A stretch of DNA of 64,000 nucleotides from Typha latifolia (lineage: Eukaryota; Streptophyta; Magnoliopsida; Poales; Typhaceae). Under the pieces are notes generated by a model. It was not told where the DNA came from and ran no database searches. It worked only from the letters and a program-made list of their open reading frames with translations. Below, in pieces: positions 1 through 10,596 of the stretch; position 1 is the first letter of the stretch; every line of letters begins with the position of its first letter. The stretch lies in assembly GCA_019914945.1 (NCBI GenBank), contig CM034100.1, positions 10,427,096-10,491,095 on the forward strand, read 5' to 3'. The translations under genes were made by a program, and so were the position numbers.

Positions 1-503
1 CATATTATTTTAAGACTTGTTGGCTAGCCTCTATATATATGTGGATGGCAGCCAAATTTATTATGCTATTGGAGTATTGATTTCTTACCTCCTATCTTCA
101 CTATAGACTTTTCCCTCCTCCCTCTTTACCAAACTTCAACATCTACTATTGGCAAGGCTTCTCCTAACTTCTAATCTCCCTCAACTATCGAGCCACCCCT
201 CTTCTTTGGGATCTCGACCACTTCGTTCCCTTCGTCTATATCCCTTAATCACATCCACCATCCACCTTCATCTCGATACCCATCCATAACCCTAACATCC
301 ACTCCACTCGTCACCACCACCATCACCCACATTATTCTGTCTTTTCGTCCCTACTACATTTCAAATCTATGAAAGACATAAATACAAAAGTTGTAGATCA
401 GGAAGTTATTGATCTAACGAAATTAGTTTCGTAATTTTCTGACTAAATAACAATATTTGACAAATATTTTCTCACCGTTGCGCAGACTGATTCCTATAAT
501 ACA
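1..503 (+). mobile_element. Family B LTR fragment (TATA to U5)
   Basis: This is the 3' part of a family B LTR. It has the TATA region (about 33-42), the CT-rich transcribed leader, and the stretch ending in 'actgattcctataata' that recurs near 29510 and 34010. It breaks at about 503, before the LTR end and primer site. Its U3 lies outside the window. There is no coding content. Confidence 0.7.
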
Positions 504-727
504 AAGAACGCCTGCATCAGGTTCGCAAATACAGAGAACATAGATTGTACGTTCGAACGCAGTCGGGCGAATTCAAACGCCCGCGATCGAATGCTTGCAT
601 CGCGTTTGCATATATAGAAAACGTGTTTTGGTGCGTTCGAACGCGATCTACGGGAAAGTTCTAGAATTAGGGTTTTATATTGTTTTAGGACTTGTTGGCT
701 AGCCTCTATAAATATGTGGATGACGTA
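504..727 (+). mobile_element. Family B LTR fragment (U3 palindrome array and TATA)
   Basis: A second B LTR piece is joined directly to the first. It carries the TTCGAA palindrome array (about 540-650), the module CCTGCATC...GTTCGC, and the TATA box TATAAATATGTGGATG near 708. It stops just past the TATA box. The order (U5-like part, then U3 of another copy) shows a rearrangement between LTR copies. Confidence 0.65.
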
Positions 728-1103
728 TAGTTCAATTTATATTATGTTTAGTTGGATAGTTGCACATGCATTTTTTCATGTTGAGTGTATTATTGTCAGT
801 GATGCTTAACTAGTGATAGTATCACTTGCTGAGTGTTACGCTTATTTCGTGCTGATATTTAATGCAGATTGACTAGTACCTTGGTGAGATGCTTGGTAGC
901 AGATTATCTCATAGGGCGATAGGCCTTTCCTTTCATGCTTTTTTTGTACTTATGTTCTGGGGATTTATATTGTTCCCTTGTTGTATCTTACTTTGAACAT
1001 ATACTCTTGTTAAGACTCTCACCCTTTTTTATTAGATTTGAATGGATTTCTCATGGCATGTAGGCCAACTTTCTACTTCCGTTTAATTTTTGGTCACTTC
1101 TGA
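728..1103. other. Unassigned AT-rich sequence
   Basis: No ORF, RNA gene or match to the other repeats in this window was seen. It lies between a plus-strand B LTR fragment and a minus-strand B LTR, so it may be a remnant of an older element or original host DNA. Confidence 0.4.
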
Positions 1104-1923
1104 TAGGCTACGGAATGATTCCTTCAAGATCTGAATTTATTATAGAAAGCAGTTTGCACAATTGAGGAAAAATATACACCAAATATTTTTCTTTAGTCAG
1201 AAAATTATGAAACCAAATAAACTCGTTCCATAACTCCTGATCTATGTTTTTTGTATTTATGCCCTTCACAGATTCAAACTACAACTGGGACGAAAATACA
1301 ATATAGTGTGGATGATGGTGGTGGTGACGGGTGGAGTGGATGTTAGGGTTATGGATGATAATGGAGATGAGGGTGGAGGGTTTATGTTGTTTAAGGAATA
1401 AAGATGAAGGGCAATAAGTGGTCAAGATCCCAATGAAGAGGGAGGACTCGATAGACCAGGGAGATTAGAAGTTAGGAGAGACCTTGCCAACGGTAGAGGT
1501 GGTAGGTTGGTGAAGAGGAAGGAGGGAGATTAGGGTAGAGAGAGGATAGAGAGGCAAGAAATCAATAATCCAATAGTATTATGATTTTGGCTGCCATCCA
1601 CACCTTTATAGAGGCTAGCCAACAAGCCAACATAATAATTATTAACCCTAATTCTAGTGGACTCCTATCAATCATATTCAAATGCACTTGATTGCGTTCA
1701 AACGCACAAAAGGCATTTTTTGTCGATGCAAACATGATGCAGATGTTCGAACACAGCGTTCAAACGCGCATTTCACATTCTATGTTTTTGCTAACCTGAT
1801 GCAGGCGTTTGCAAAGGTGTTCGAACCCGCCCTAAATTGCGTTTGAATGCGACCTACAGAAAATTTATTTTCAAGAAAACAAATAACTAATGGAATAAGA
1901 AAAGACTCTAACTAGGTGTATCA
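1104..1923 (-). mobile_element. Family B 3' LTR (minus orientation)
   Basis: Read on the minus strand it starts TGATACACCTAGTTAGAG and ends in TAGCCTATCA, so it has the short TGATA/TATCA terminal inversion of family B. The TTCGAA array is at about 1690-1860 and the TATA region (reverse of 'tttatagaggctagcc') near 1610. The neighbouring chromodomain end at 1924-2154 makes this a 3' LTR. Most of the element behind it is missing. Confidence 0.75.
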
Positions 1924-2154
1924 ACCCACCACATTTACCCCACCTTGTCCTCAAGGTGTAAAGTCAAGAAAAAGCTCCAAGATATCCATCTCCAACTCCC
2001 ATGTTGCCCCATCGGATGGCCTACCAAGCCACTCGACTAGAACCTTCATCTCTAATCTAGTGCCATGACATCGTCGGTGCCTAGCAAGTACACGAACTGA
2101 CTCTACAATCTCTGTCTCCTCCAATGGCTCCGTATAACTGATCCAATGAAGTGG
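1924..2154 (-). pseudogene. Gypsy integrase chromodomain end plus polypurine tract (fragment)
   Basis: The minus strand reads the C-terminal tail of a Ty3/gypsy polyprotein. It has the motif RHGTRLE-like, then VLVEWLGRPSDGATWELE, then a stop at 1951-1953. This is the chromodomain-like module that follows integrase in chromoviruses and is thought to steer integration by contacting chromatin. A purine-rich tract lies between the stop and the LTR. Everything upstream of about 2150 is replaced by a family A LTR, so only some 65 codons survive. Confidence 0.7.
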
Positions 2155-2501
2155 GAAACATGTGCGTTCGGCCCCCCATTCGAATGCCTGCATCGCGTTC
2201 ACAAATCCAGAGAAGAGCGAACTAGGTGCGTTCGAACGCGAGCGGGCACGTTCGAACGTGGTCGGCGATAATGTACTATTTAGGGTTAATTTTGAATTGT
2301 TTGGTTAGCCTCTAAAGGATGTGGATGGCAACCATAGAGTCATTATTGAAGAATTGAGTTTTGCCTTGCCTCCTTCGTCTTCTTCGCTCTCGTTCTCTCA
2401 ATCCCTGGCGACGCCACTTCTAACCTCCCTCGACCAGCCAATCAACCTAGTCCCTTAGGGGTGGCCCTCTCCTCCCCCTTCTTTCAATCTATCCAACAAT
2501 T
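2155..2501 (+). mobile_element. Element A1, 5' LTR, left part
   Basis: Family A LTR sequence with TTCGAA palindromes (2165-2265), the leader 'tttgccttgcctccttcgtc', and the stretch ending 'caatctatccaa'. It is interrupted at 2501 by element B1 and resumes at 7214. Flanks CAATT (2497-2501) and CACTT (7214-7218) are a 5-bp target duplication with one change. The LTR start is missing. Confidence 0.75.
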
Positions 2502-3438
2502 TGATAGGTCTTGATACCAATGATAGGCTCTAATACAAAATTGATAGGATCTGCAAACAAAAGATCAGCTACGCAACTATTCCTTTAAGATTTGGATGTA
2601 TTATAGGAATTAGTCCACGCGATTGTGGTAAAATATTTGTTAGATTTTTTCGGTAGTCAGAAAATTACAGAACCAATTAGGATGGATGCCTAACTTCCCA
2701 ATATACAACTTTTGTATTTATGCCCTTCGTAGATTCGAAATGTAACAGTGATAAAAACATGGAATAACGTGGGTGATGGTGGTGGGGACAGGTAAAGTGG
2801 ATGTTAGGGTTATGGAGGGGTATGTAGATGAGGGTGGATTGTGGAAGTGATTAAGGGAAGTAGACGAAGGGAACAAAGTGGTCAAGATCCCAAAGAAGAG
2901 GGGTGACTCGATAATCGAGCGAGATTAGAAGCGAGGAGAAACCTTGCCAACGATAGATGTGGAAGGATGGTGAAATGGGAGGAGGGAGATTAGGGTAGAT
3001 AGATGATAGAGAGGCAAGAAATCAATATATCAATTCCATAAGAAAGTTGGCTACCATCCATATATATAGAGGCTAGCCAACAAGTCCTAAAACAATGTGA
3101 AACCCTAGCAAACCAACTAAACCAGTATTCCTTATCTTTTCTGAGTACCATTCGGACTAAGATTTTGGTTTGTCGTAGATAAATTTGGAATCTGGAGAAA
3201 TCATAAATACAAAAGTTGTAAATATGGAGGTTGGCGATCTTATCCAACTAGTTTGATATTATTTGGATATGTGTAGATTATTATACAAATATTTTCCCAA
3301 AACTGTGCAAAGCTAGATTTAGCTAATTAAATAAAATCCTAATCTACTAAGACTCTAACTAAACCAAATAACCAGATAAGATAATTAGACTCAATCCATT
3401 GAACCTAATCTCCCTTTGATGTGATCCGATTTGTATCA
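2502..3438 (-). mobile_element. B1 3' LTR (array-free U3 subtype, captured primer sites)
   Basis: On the minus strand it runs from TGATACAAATCGGATCACAT to CCTATCA. The TATA region (reverse of 'atatatatagaggctagcc') is near 3060. Its U3 (3075-3438) has no TTCGAA palindromes, unlike the 1104-1923 LTR, although the transcribed part is closely related. At the U5 end (2502-2545) are degenerate copies of the primer-site unit ('cttgatacca', 'ctctaataca'). They lie inside the LTR because the target duplication begins outside them. Confidence 0.75.
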
Positions 3439-3465
3439 ATCCACGAGGCTTCCCCCACCTTGCCC

Positions 3466-4414
3466 TCAAGGTGAAAAGTCGGGGAAAAGTCGGGGACTGA
3501 ATCCTTCTTGCATTAGTATAGCTCTTATGCTAACTCTCGATGCATCACATTCAACAATGAATTCTTTGGTGAAATCCAGTAATGCTAAAACGGGTGCCGT
3601 CGTCATTGCTATTTTTAATTTTTCAAAAGCTATAATGGCTTCATCAGTCCATCTAAAAGAGTCCTTTTTCAACAAAGAAGTGAGAGGAGCAGCGATCTTG
3701 CCATATCCGGTGATGAATCGACGATAATAACCAGTCAGCCCCAAAAATCCTCTCAATCTGGTGGTAGTAGTAGGAGTAGGCCAAGCGGTCATACATGAAA
3801 TCTTTTGAGGATCCGCCGCTACACCATCCGCTAAAATGATGTGGCCTAAATACTCCACCTTCAGGTACTTGGACTTCTTGATCTTCAATTGGTTTTGCTC
3901 CAAAAAAATTTAGCACGTCCTCCAAATGCCGCCAATGCTCCAATTTAGCATGATGCCTTGAAACGTAGCTGGAACATTGGTGAGACCAAAAGGCATCAAT
4001 TGAAACTCGTAATGCCCATCCGGAGTTCGAAATGCAGTTTTATGCACATCCGCTGGGTGAACTCTAATTTGATAATACCCACCTCTCAAGTCAAGCTTGT
4101 TGAATATAGTCGCTCCTGCAAGGTCATCCAACAACTCCTCGATAACCAGAATAGGATACCGGTCCTTAACGGTAATAGCGTTTAGTGCTTGATAGTCAAC
4201 ACAAAAATGCCATATCTCGTCCTTTTTCACACCAATAGCATAGGGGATGAGTATGAGCTATGACTTGGTTGAATGAGGCCTTCCTCCAACATCTCGCAAT
4301 CATCTTTGAGATAACTTCTTTTTGCACATGTGGATACCGATATGGCCTCACGTTCACCAGTGCAGCCTTGGATACAAACTCTATACGATGGTCCGCCGCT
4401 CTCCTCGGTGGCAA
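3466..4414 (-). pseudogene. B1 reverse transcriptase and RNase H relic
   Basis: Minus strand. 4414-3960 carries RT motifs such as [20 protein letters not shown] and [14 protein letters not shown]. 3903-3466 carries the thumb/RNase H part with [21 protein letters not shown] and VECDASRVSIRAILMQEG. Between them (about 3930-3955) the segment that should hold the catalytic F(V/F)DD motif and YSRTE is missing, so polymerase activity is lost. The RNase H part runs into FPDFSP-stop by an internal deletion. A frameshift separates the blocks. Confidence 0.8.
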
Positions 4415-4450
4415 CTCCTAGGGCTCCTCAAACAGTCCAGAAAAGTTATC

Positions 4451-4831
4451 TCATAAATTAGACAATTTAATTATAGTACCTAAACTCATTTGAGGCTCAT
4501 CACCTGCTAGTCCTAACTGAAGAAGATAGGTCAAATCATACGCACTAAGCAGCCCCATCATAGGTTGCATCATAGGAATCGGCGAAGTCCGAACTCCACC
4601 AAGGATAATGTCCGCTCCTCGTAGCGCCAACGGATACAAGTCCACAATGATGTCGTGTCGTTGCACCCGGTGACACAAGCTCTCCACCCTAAGCTTCGTG
4701 CTATCTCCAATAGCAATGTCAAATCCCGTAGTCGGTTCGACATCCAAACCCAATCTCCTCACTAATCTCTCGTCTAAAAAGTTTTGTGTACTCTCCGAAT
4801 CGATGAGGATGTGCACACAATGCTTTCTCAC
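4451..4831 (-). pseudogene. B1 retropepsin-like protease region
   Basis: Minus-strand ORF with HILIDSESTQNFLDERLV, where the family pattern is D-S-G-S-T-H-N-F. The glycine of the aspartyl-protease triad is replaced by glutamate, which should inactivate it. It then continues as VDLYPLALRGADIILG, the usual gypsy protease C-terminal sequence, and a linker towards RT. Confidence 0.75.
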
Positions 4832-4889
4832 GAGTCCATCTACTCATAACATCCTCAACGCAGAAGTACCTGAATATGCATGCATCGAT

Positions 4890-6368
4890 ATTTCAGCTTA
4901 GATATCTTCCTCAACGCCCTCCACAACGGCCTCCTCATGGGTCTCCTCTGGACACTCTCCATCATCATCAATCTCATCAACCTCCTCAGGATCATCGATA
5001 AGCATCACACTCCCAATCAGTTTAGAACATTGATGACCGGGGGTGAAACGCTCATCACATCGAAAGTAAAAGCCCTTCCCTCTTCGCTCCTCCACCAGGG
5101 TAGGTGTGAGAGTTCGAACAGGGGGGTCTTGTGCTTCCTCTAACGTCATAAGGTCTCAAAAGTGGTCGTAGTCTAGTAGTTGCAACCACAATTTTTGAAA
5201 CCGCAGAATTTTCAACCGACGTTCTAGGTGCAAACCGCCATTCTCGGTTGCCCCAATTGGTTTTCGCTGCCATCTTTAGAGCCCTATACTTTTGTTCCAT
5301 CCTCACGGCCTTCTCAAAGCCCTCCTCAAGAGTAGTAGGACATAGAGCACGAACATCCACTTGTATCTCCTCTTGCAGCCCTGAAATAAATATACTCATC
5401 AATGTACATTCGGGCCACGGTGGCTCATAACGACTACTAATTCTTTCAAACTCAGCTTGGTGCTCCAATACGGTAGTCCTTTGAACCATCTTTCTTAATA
5501 TGCAGCAAAATCTTCATATACCGCTGTCCCAAATCTACATGTAAACCTCCTACAAAAATCAGCCCATCTGATAAATCCACCACCACGAATAACCGATCTA
5601 TACCAATGCAATGCCGTTCCTTGGAGGTAAAAGCTTGCCATCTTGACTTTTGCATCTTCCGCTGTACCTTGACAATCAAAATATTATTCAACTTGAAACA
5701 CCTAATCCGTTGGATCACTGCTTTGAAATTTTGGAAAGTCCAAGCGTGCGGTTCTCCCCCGAATAGCGTTCTCAGGTTCGCGAAAGATCCTTGGTTCAGG
5801 TCTAAACCTTTGTGCATGTTGATCACCTTCTCTAAATCCTCGAGCACGTACATCACCATCTCCATAGGGATCAACATCATCCTCATAGTGACAATCCTCC
5901 TCATCGATGAAGCGCACCGGTGCTGCACGCCTCTCGGGTTCCACCACCGCCGGTCTTGGATTTTATAACGGAGGTAGGGAATGATGTGAAGGCATAGATA
6001 GGAGGGGATCATTGACACTCATTTGATGCACATGAACCTGTGTGGTATCGGTTCTATGGGGTCCTACTGCTGGTCCATCTTGAAACTCCTGTTCGTCATC
6101 GAGGAGATGACGAATCCAATTGATTCACGACATATTCCTTGAATTCATTGTGATCCTTTTGTATGTAGTCAACTCTATGCAACAATGTTTGGAACATGCC
6201 CCTTAGTTCATCCATATTCGAACCCGTGGATGTTTGTTGACTCGGTCCTGTCGTGAACGCTCCAAAGGTATCGGCCTCTCGGTTAGGATCATCGTGCATT
6301 GAGTCCTCCCTTGTCGGTGTGCTCTCCGTAGGTCTCCTTATTGATGTCATCTTCCTTATTTCAACCAT
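4890..6368 (-). pseudogene. B1 gag relic
   Basis: Gag starts at the ATG at 6368-6366 (MVEIRKMTS), 24 bases downstream of the primer site on the minus strand. The Retrotrans_gag core is visible (RFIDEED, FREGDQHAQRFRPEP, then HQAEFERISSRYEPPWPE), followed by a nucleocapsid knuckle near 5080 (FRCDERFTPGHQCSK). Several frameshifts and stops split it. It should once have formed the nucleocapsid of the virus-like particle. Confidence 0.75.
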
Positions 6369-6391
6369 TAATGGAGGTCTGAGGTTCGCCT

Positions 6392-6403
6392 GCTCTGATA
6401 CCA
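6392..6403 (-). other. B1 primer binding site (tRNA-Met type)
   Basis: The minus strand reads TGGTATCAGAGC, the usual plant retrotransposon primer site complementary to the 3' end of initiator tRNA-Met. It lies two bases from the LTR end. Two degenerate copies (6413-6422 and 6430-6441) lie inside the adjacent LTR end. Confidence 0.85.
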
Positions 6404-6405
6404 AT

Positions 6406-7213
6406 TGATAGGCTGTGATACGAATGATAGGCTCTGATACCAAATTGATAGGATCTGGAACCAAAAGATCGGCTACGCAACTATTCCTTCAAGATCTGGA
6501 TATATTATAGGAATCAGTCCGCGCAATCATGGAAACATATTCTTCATATATTCTCTAGTAGTCAGAAAATTACGAATCCAATTGAGTTGGATCCGTATCT
6601 TCCCAATTTACAATTTTTGTATTTACGCCCTTCGCAGATTCGAACTGCAGAAGGGAGAAAACACAGAATAACATGGGTGATGGTGGTGGTGACGGGTGAA
6701 GTGGATGTTAGGGTTATGGAGGGTTATGGAGATAAGGGTGGATTGTGGAAGAGATTAAGGGAAGTAGACGAAGGGAACGAAGTGGTCGAGGTCCCAAAGA
6801 AGAGGGGTGACGCGATCGAGAGGCAAAATCAATATTCCAATTCCATAATGAAGTTGGCTACCATCCACATATATATAGAGGCTAGCTAACAAGTCCTAAA
6901 ACAATATAAAACCCTAACAAACCAACTAAACCAGTATTTCTTATCTTCTCCGATTACCTTCCGAATTAAGCTTTCGGTTTGTCAGAGATAAATTCTAAAT
7001 CTGGAGAAGTCATGAATATCAAAGTTGTAGATCTGGAGGTTGGCAACCTTATCCAACTAGTTTGATATTATTTGAATATGTGTAGATTATTCTACGAATA
7101 TTTTTCTAAAACTACTCAAAGCTAGATTTAGCTAATTAAATAAAATCCTAACCTAGTAAGCCTCTAAATAAACCAAATAACCAGATAAGATTTGACGTAA
7201 CCGATTTGTATCA
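6406..7213 (-). mobile_element. B1 5' LTR (array-free U3 subtype)
   Basis: Pairs with 2502-3438. On the minus strand it begins TGATACAAATCGG and ends GCCTATCA, and includes two captured primer-site units. The TATA region (reverse of 'atatatatagaggctagc') is near 6870. No TTCGAA array is present. The A1 LTR resumes immediately to the right with CACTT. Confidence 0.8.
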
Positions 7214-7577
7214 CACTTGCCCTAACCCTTCCATCAACCATAACCCTTCCACCACCATTTTTCGTCGGTGCCACCCCATTAACGTTGGTCCAACCCTAAC
7301 CATCATGATCTAGGATCTCGTGCCTCCATCCACGGATCCTGATCAAACCCCCTAATATTCGTCCACTAATCGAACGATATCTCGAGATCTACACATCCGA
7401 TCCACCTGAAACTTAATTTGTTGAAAAGCTCATTTCCGGGGCTACAACATTTCCAAATTTCACATGGATCCGACAACGGTATCTTTTGGAATCTATTTAC
7501 AAAATTCCGTGCTAGAATTAGTCCAAATTTGAGAATTTGTAGAGATCGAACCTGAGCCAAAATGGGAGATCGTATCA
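7214..7577 (+). mobile_element. Element A1, 5' LTR, right part
   Basis: Continuation of the family A LTR after B1, from 'cacttgccctaaccc' to the LTR end GATCGTATCA at 7568-7577. The end is followed by AGC and a primer site with no captured primer-site unit, the simplest LTR-end arrangement in family A here. Confidence 0.8.
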
Positions 7578-7580
7578 AGC

Positions 7581-7592
7581 TGGTATTAGAGC
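7581..7592 (+). other. A1 primer binding site
   Basis: TGGTATTAGAGC, three bases after the LTR end. It differs at one position from the common TGGTATCAGAGC. Confidence 0.8.
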
Positions 7593-7618
7593 CACCGTTC
7601 CTCGAACACGCACTTCTT

Positions 7619-9050
7619 ATGCTGACCAGAGCCATGGCTGCACAGCAAGATGATGAAGAAGATATTCTCCCAATAGAGGAGGAGGAAACAGTTGCGGGGA
7701 CTTCCACCTGCGAAACAGTCCGATCTAATCGGAATACGAAAGAACCTAGTGTTCAAGCCATATTGGGGTCTCTTTCCGAACAAATGGCAATCAACAACCA
7801 GGTGATGATGGAGATGATGTGGGAATTACGGGCGACAAGGGAAGCCATGGCGAATAAAAATGTACCATCGACCCCACGATGCGAGTCCACTCTCATGAAC
7901 CCACCGCCACCGGTTCAGAATTTGCAACCACAAGAGCCGCTGCTGCCACCACCTTGGAGATCAAGATCCGTGGGCGGGTCAATACGATTTGGAACCACGG
8001 CGAGTTAATCAAAACTAAAGGAGGGATCATCAATTCTTCATGGTGCATCCTCCTCCAGTTAGACAAGGACTTGGACATGATCCGGAATGAGACAACGACA
8101 TTCGTGGACAAATCGTGCATCTTGAATTTCCCAAGTTTAAAGGTGGCGATCCGATCGATCGGTTGTATAGGGCAGAGCAATTCTTCGCATACCAAAGTAC
8201 GGTGGAAGAATACAAGGTGACGCTTGCGAGTTTCCACCTTGAAGATGCGGCACTTCATTGGTTTCGAGCAGCCAATGCCAATGAGGCTATCGAAACTTGG
8301 GCTGAATTTTGTGCTGATATCACGCGACGATTTGGAGCATCGGGGTAGGAAGACTTCGATGCTCTCCTCTCAAAGACGGTGCAAAAGACCACGATTGGAG
8401 CATACCAAGAAGAATTTGAGAGGATAAGTAGCAGATGTCATCCCATATGGACGGATTAACAACTTCGCAGCACCTTCATCTCCGCGCTGCGGAGAAAAAT
8501 ACAAGCCAATGTGAGGGCTTTAAGACCTAGAACCTTAAATGAGGCTTTCGAAGATGCAGTGCTCATGGAAGACAAACATAGGGCCATGAAGTTACACCTG
8601 AAACATAATTGGATGACCCAAGGAAGCCACAATCAAGCTCAACCAACCATAGTAGCGGGAAATATTACCGGCGTACCAAGGACCGCTGCTGCAATGGTGC
8701 CTCCTCAAGCACTCCTACAGCCATCCCAAGATGTGAAGTACGCACCTAGAGGTCTAGGACGAGCACTCACACCTGCTCAAGTGGAGGAACGAAAGGCCAA
8801 AGGCCTATGCTTTCGTTGTGATGAGAAGTTTGTACCCGAACATCGCTACGCTAAACCGATGGGATCGGTGATGCTAATAGATGGATTGGAGGATGTGGAG
8901 GATGAGTTTGTAGCTGAAGAGGAAGGTGTGGCTGGACATCAAGAAGAAGTAGCTGAAGAGCAACTCATGGAGGACACGATAGCTGAAATCTCCCTCCACG
9001 CCTATTCGGGGATAGCTACGCCAAAGACTTTGCAGGTGAACAGTGTAGTT
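7619..9050 (+). pseudogene. A1 gag relic
   Basis: Family A gag from the ATG at 7619 (MLTRAMAAQQDDEEDILP). It includes the coiled-coil-like stretch NNQVMMEMMWELRATREAMA, a proline-rich linker, the Retrotrans_gag core (FPKFKGGDPIDRLYRAEQFF, ETWAEFCADITRRFGAS) and a knuckle near 8810. A deletion near 7955 changes frame and removes about 100 bases present in A2 and A4. Stops lie near 8346 and 8456. In the knuckle the last cysteine is tyrosine (PEHRYAKP against PGHHCAKP). The sequence is cut off at 9050 by a T-type LTR fragment. Confidence 0.8.
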
Positions 9051-9309
9051 GTAACACCCCAAATAAAATTAAAAAAAAATAAAAAAAAAAAATATTTTTT
9101 TCCCTGACCGACGCACGTGCCGAGCACGTGCGTCGGCCTGCCACCCTGCCACCCTCCCTCTTTCCTTTTCTTCTTCTCTTCCCTTCCTTGCCGTGCACGC
9201 CACCCTTCCCCCCATCTCCCTTATCCCTTCCACGCTCACCGCAGCCTCTCTTCTTCTTCTCTCTCCCTCCCTCGTGGTTGCCGACAGCCGCCGGCTCGCC
9301 GACCCCCGC
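9051..9309 (+). mobile_element. T-type gypsy LTR fragment
   Basis: Starts TGTAACACCCC at about 9051, an LTR start typical of some chromoviruses. It continues through A-rich sequence, a GC-rich hairpin and CT-rich tracts. It resembles in design, though not closely in sequence, the right end of 18712-21710 read on the minus strand. It is truncated where a family A LTR takes over near 9310. Confidence 0.5.
9108..9136. repeat. Perfect 13-bp hairpin with 3-base loop
   Basis: CCGACGCACGTGC (9108-9120), loop CGA, then GCACGTGCGTCGG (9124-9136). Each arm contains the E/G-box core CACGTG. It sits about 50 bases from the start of the T-type LTR fragment. Confidence 0.85.
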
Positions 9310-9713
9310 CACCATCACTTTTCATTATTGCCACCACATTAACGCTGGTCCACCTTCAATCACCATTACCTAGGATCACGTGCCTCCATCCACGGATCCA
9401 AAACAGAACATCTGACCTTTGTCCACAAATTGGGCGATATCTCGAGATCCCCACATCCGATTCTTCTGTAACTAGATTTGTTAGAAAGCTCTTTTCTGGG
9501 GTATCAAAGTTTCACGTCGATCTGACGGCGGCATATTTTGGGATCTTATTTCAAAGTTCCGTGCCAGATCTTGTCCAGATCAAGAATTGAAAGAGATCGA
9601 TCCTTCACCAAAAAGGCGAGATCGTATCAAGCCGGTATTAGAGCTCCATAGCCAGAGGCGTGATCATAACAAGTTGGTATCAGAGCTCCATAGCCGGAGG
9701 CGTGATCGTATTA
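9310..9713 (+). mobile_element. Element A2, 5' LTR (5'-truncated)
   Basis: Only the U5-side part of a family A LTR remains, starting at the stretch 'ttgccaccacattaacgc'. The end consists of repeats: LTR-end marks at 9629, 9671 and 9713 (GATCGTATCA and variants) are exactly 42 bases apart, each followed by a primer-site sequence. The same arrangement closes the 3' LTR at 14063. Confidence 0.8.
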
Positions 9714-9728
9714 AGCTGATATCAGAGC
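9633..9728 (+). repeat. Tandem primer binding sites of A2 (42-bp units)
   Basis: Primer-site sequences lie at 9633-9644 (CGGTATTAGAGC), 9675-9686 (TGGTATCAGAGC) and 9717-9728 (TGATATCAGAGC). They are separated by 'tccatagccagaggcgtg' and an LTR-end mark. The best match is the middle, embedded copy. The proximal site that the canonical layout would use has a G-to-A change. Confidence 0.85.
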
Positions 9729-9754
9729 CACCGTTCCTCAGACAAGCGCTTCCA

Positions 9755-10596
9755 ATGACGACAACCAGATCCATGGCTGCACGACAAGATGATGAAGAAG
9801 AGATTCTCCCAATAGAGGAGGGAGAAACGATTGCAGGGACTTCCACCCGTGAACCGCCCGATCTAATTAGAATACGGAAGAACCTAGCGTTCAAGCCGTG
9901 TTGGGGTCTCTTTCAGAGCAAATGGCCATCAACAACCAGATGATGATGGAGATGATGCGGGAACTACGGGCGACAAGGGAAGCAATGGCGAACGGGAAAG
10001 CACCATCGACCCCACGACGCGAGTCCACCACCTTGAATCCACCGCCACCGGTTCAGCCTTTGCAACCACAAGAGCCGCTGCTACCACCACCCTATGGGCA
10101 GAGGCAAGCAAGGATGGTTACACTAGGTCCAGTTGCAGGTGAACCCATCCGACGGGTGAACCACTATGGAGACCGCCTTGGAGATCAAGATCCGTGGGCG
10201 GGTCAATACGATCCAGAACCACGGCAAGTTAATCAAAACTGAAGGAGGGATCATCAACCCTTCATGGTGCATCCTCCCCCGGTTAGACAAGGACATGATC
10301 CGGAACGAGACAATAGCATCCGTGGACAAGTTGTGCGTCTCGAATTCCCCAAGTTCAAAGGTGGCGACCCGATCGATTGGTTGTATAGGGCGGAGCAATT
10401 CTTTGCATACCAAGGAACGGCGGAAGAGTATAAGGTGACGCTTGCGAGCTTCCACCTTGAGGATGCGGCGCTTCATTAGTTTCGAGCAGCCAATGCCACT
10501 GAGGCTATCGAAACTTGGGCTGAATTTTGTGCCGATATCGCACGGCGATTTGGAACATCGGGATATGAAGACTTTGATGCTCTCCTCTCAAAGACG
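9755..10596 (+). pseudogene. A2 gag N-terminal part (frameshift and stops)
   Basis: Gag opens at the ATG at 9755 (MTTTRSMAARQDDEEEILP). Compared with 58682 onward, one G is missing near 9861 and shifts the frame. From 9898 the reading frame is continuous with the long ORF that follows except for TGA at 10240-10242 (CGA in A4) and TAG at 10477-10479 (TGG in the LHWFRAAN motif). The region holds the basal coiled-coil-like stretch, the proline-rich linker and the first half of Retrotrans_gag. Only a few point changes separate it from an open frame. Confidence 0.8.

Larger units (their letters stand above)
2502..7213 (-). mobile_element. Element B1, complete Ty3/gypsy insertion (minus), defective
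   Basis: A 4.7-kb element with two LTRs in the same orientation, inserted in the A1 LTR. Minus-strand order is 5' LTR (7213-6406), primer site (6403-6392), gag, protease, reverse transcriptase and RNase H pieces, polypurine tract, 3' LTR (3438-2502). Integrase and most of the chromodomain are deleted: the last codons of the polyprotein (FPDFSP then stop) are fused to RNase H near 3500. Multiple stops and frameshifts make it non-autonomous. Confidence 0.85.

Noticed and set aside
5452..6018. 188-codon minus-strand ORF as a separate gene
   Set aside because: It is an out-of-frame reading of B gag; the coding frame shows the gag motifs.
9117..9590. 157-codon plus-strand ORF
   Set aside because: It spans the junction of a T-type LTR fragment with a family A LTR, and composition is Pro/Ser/Leu low complexity.
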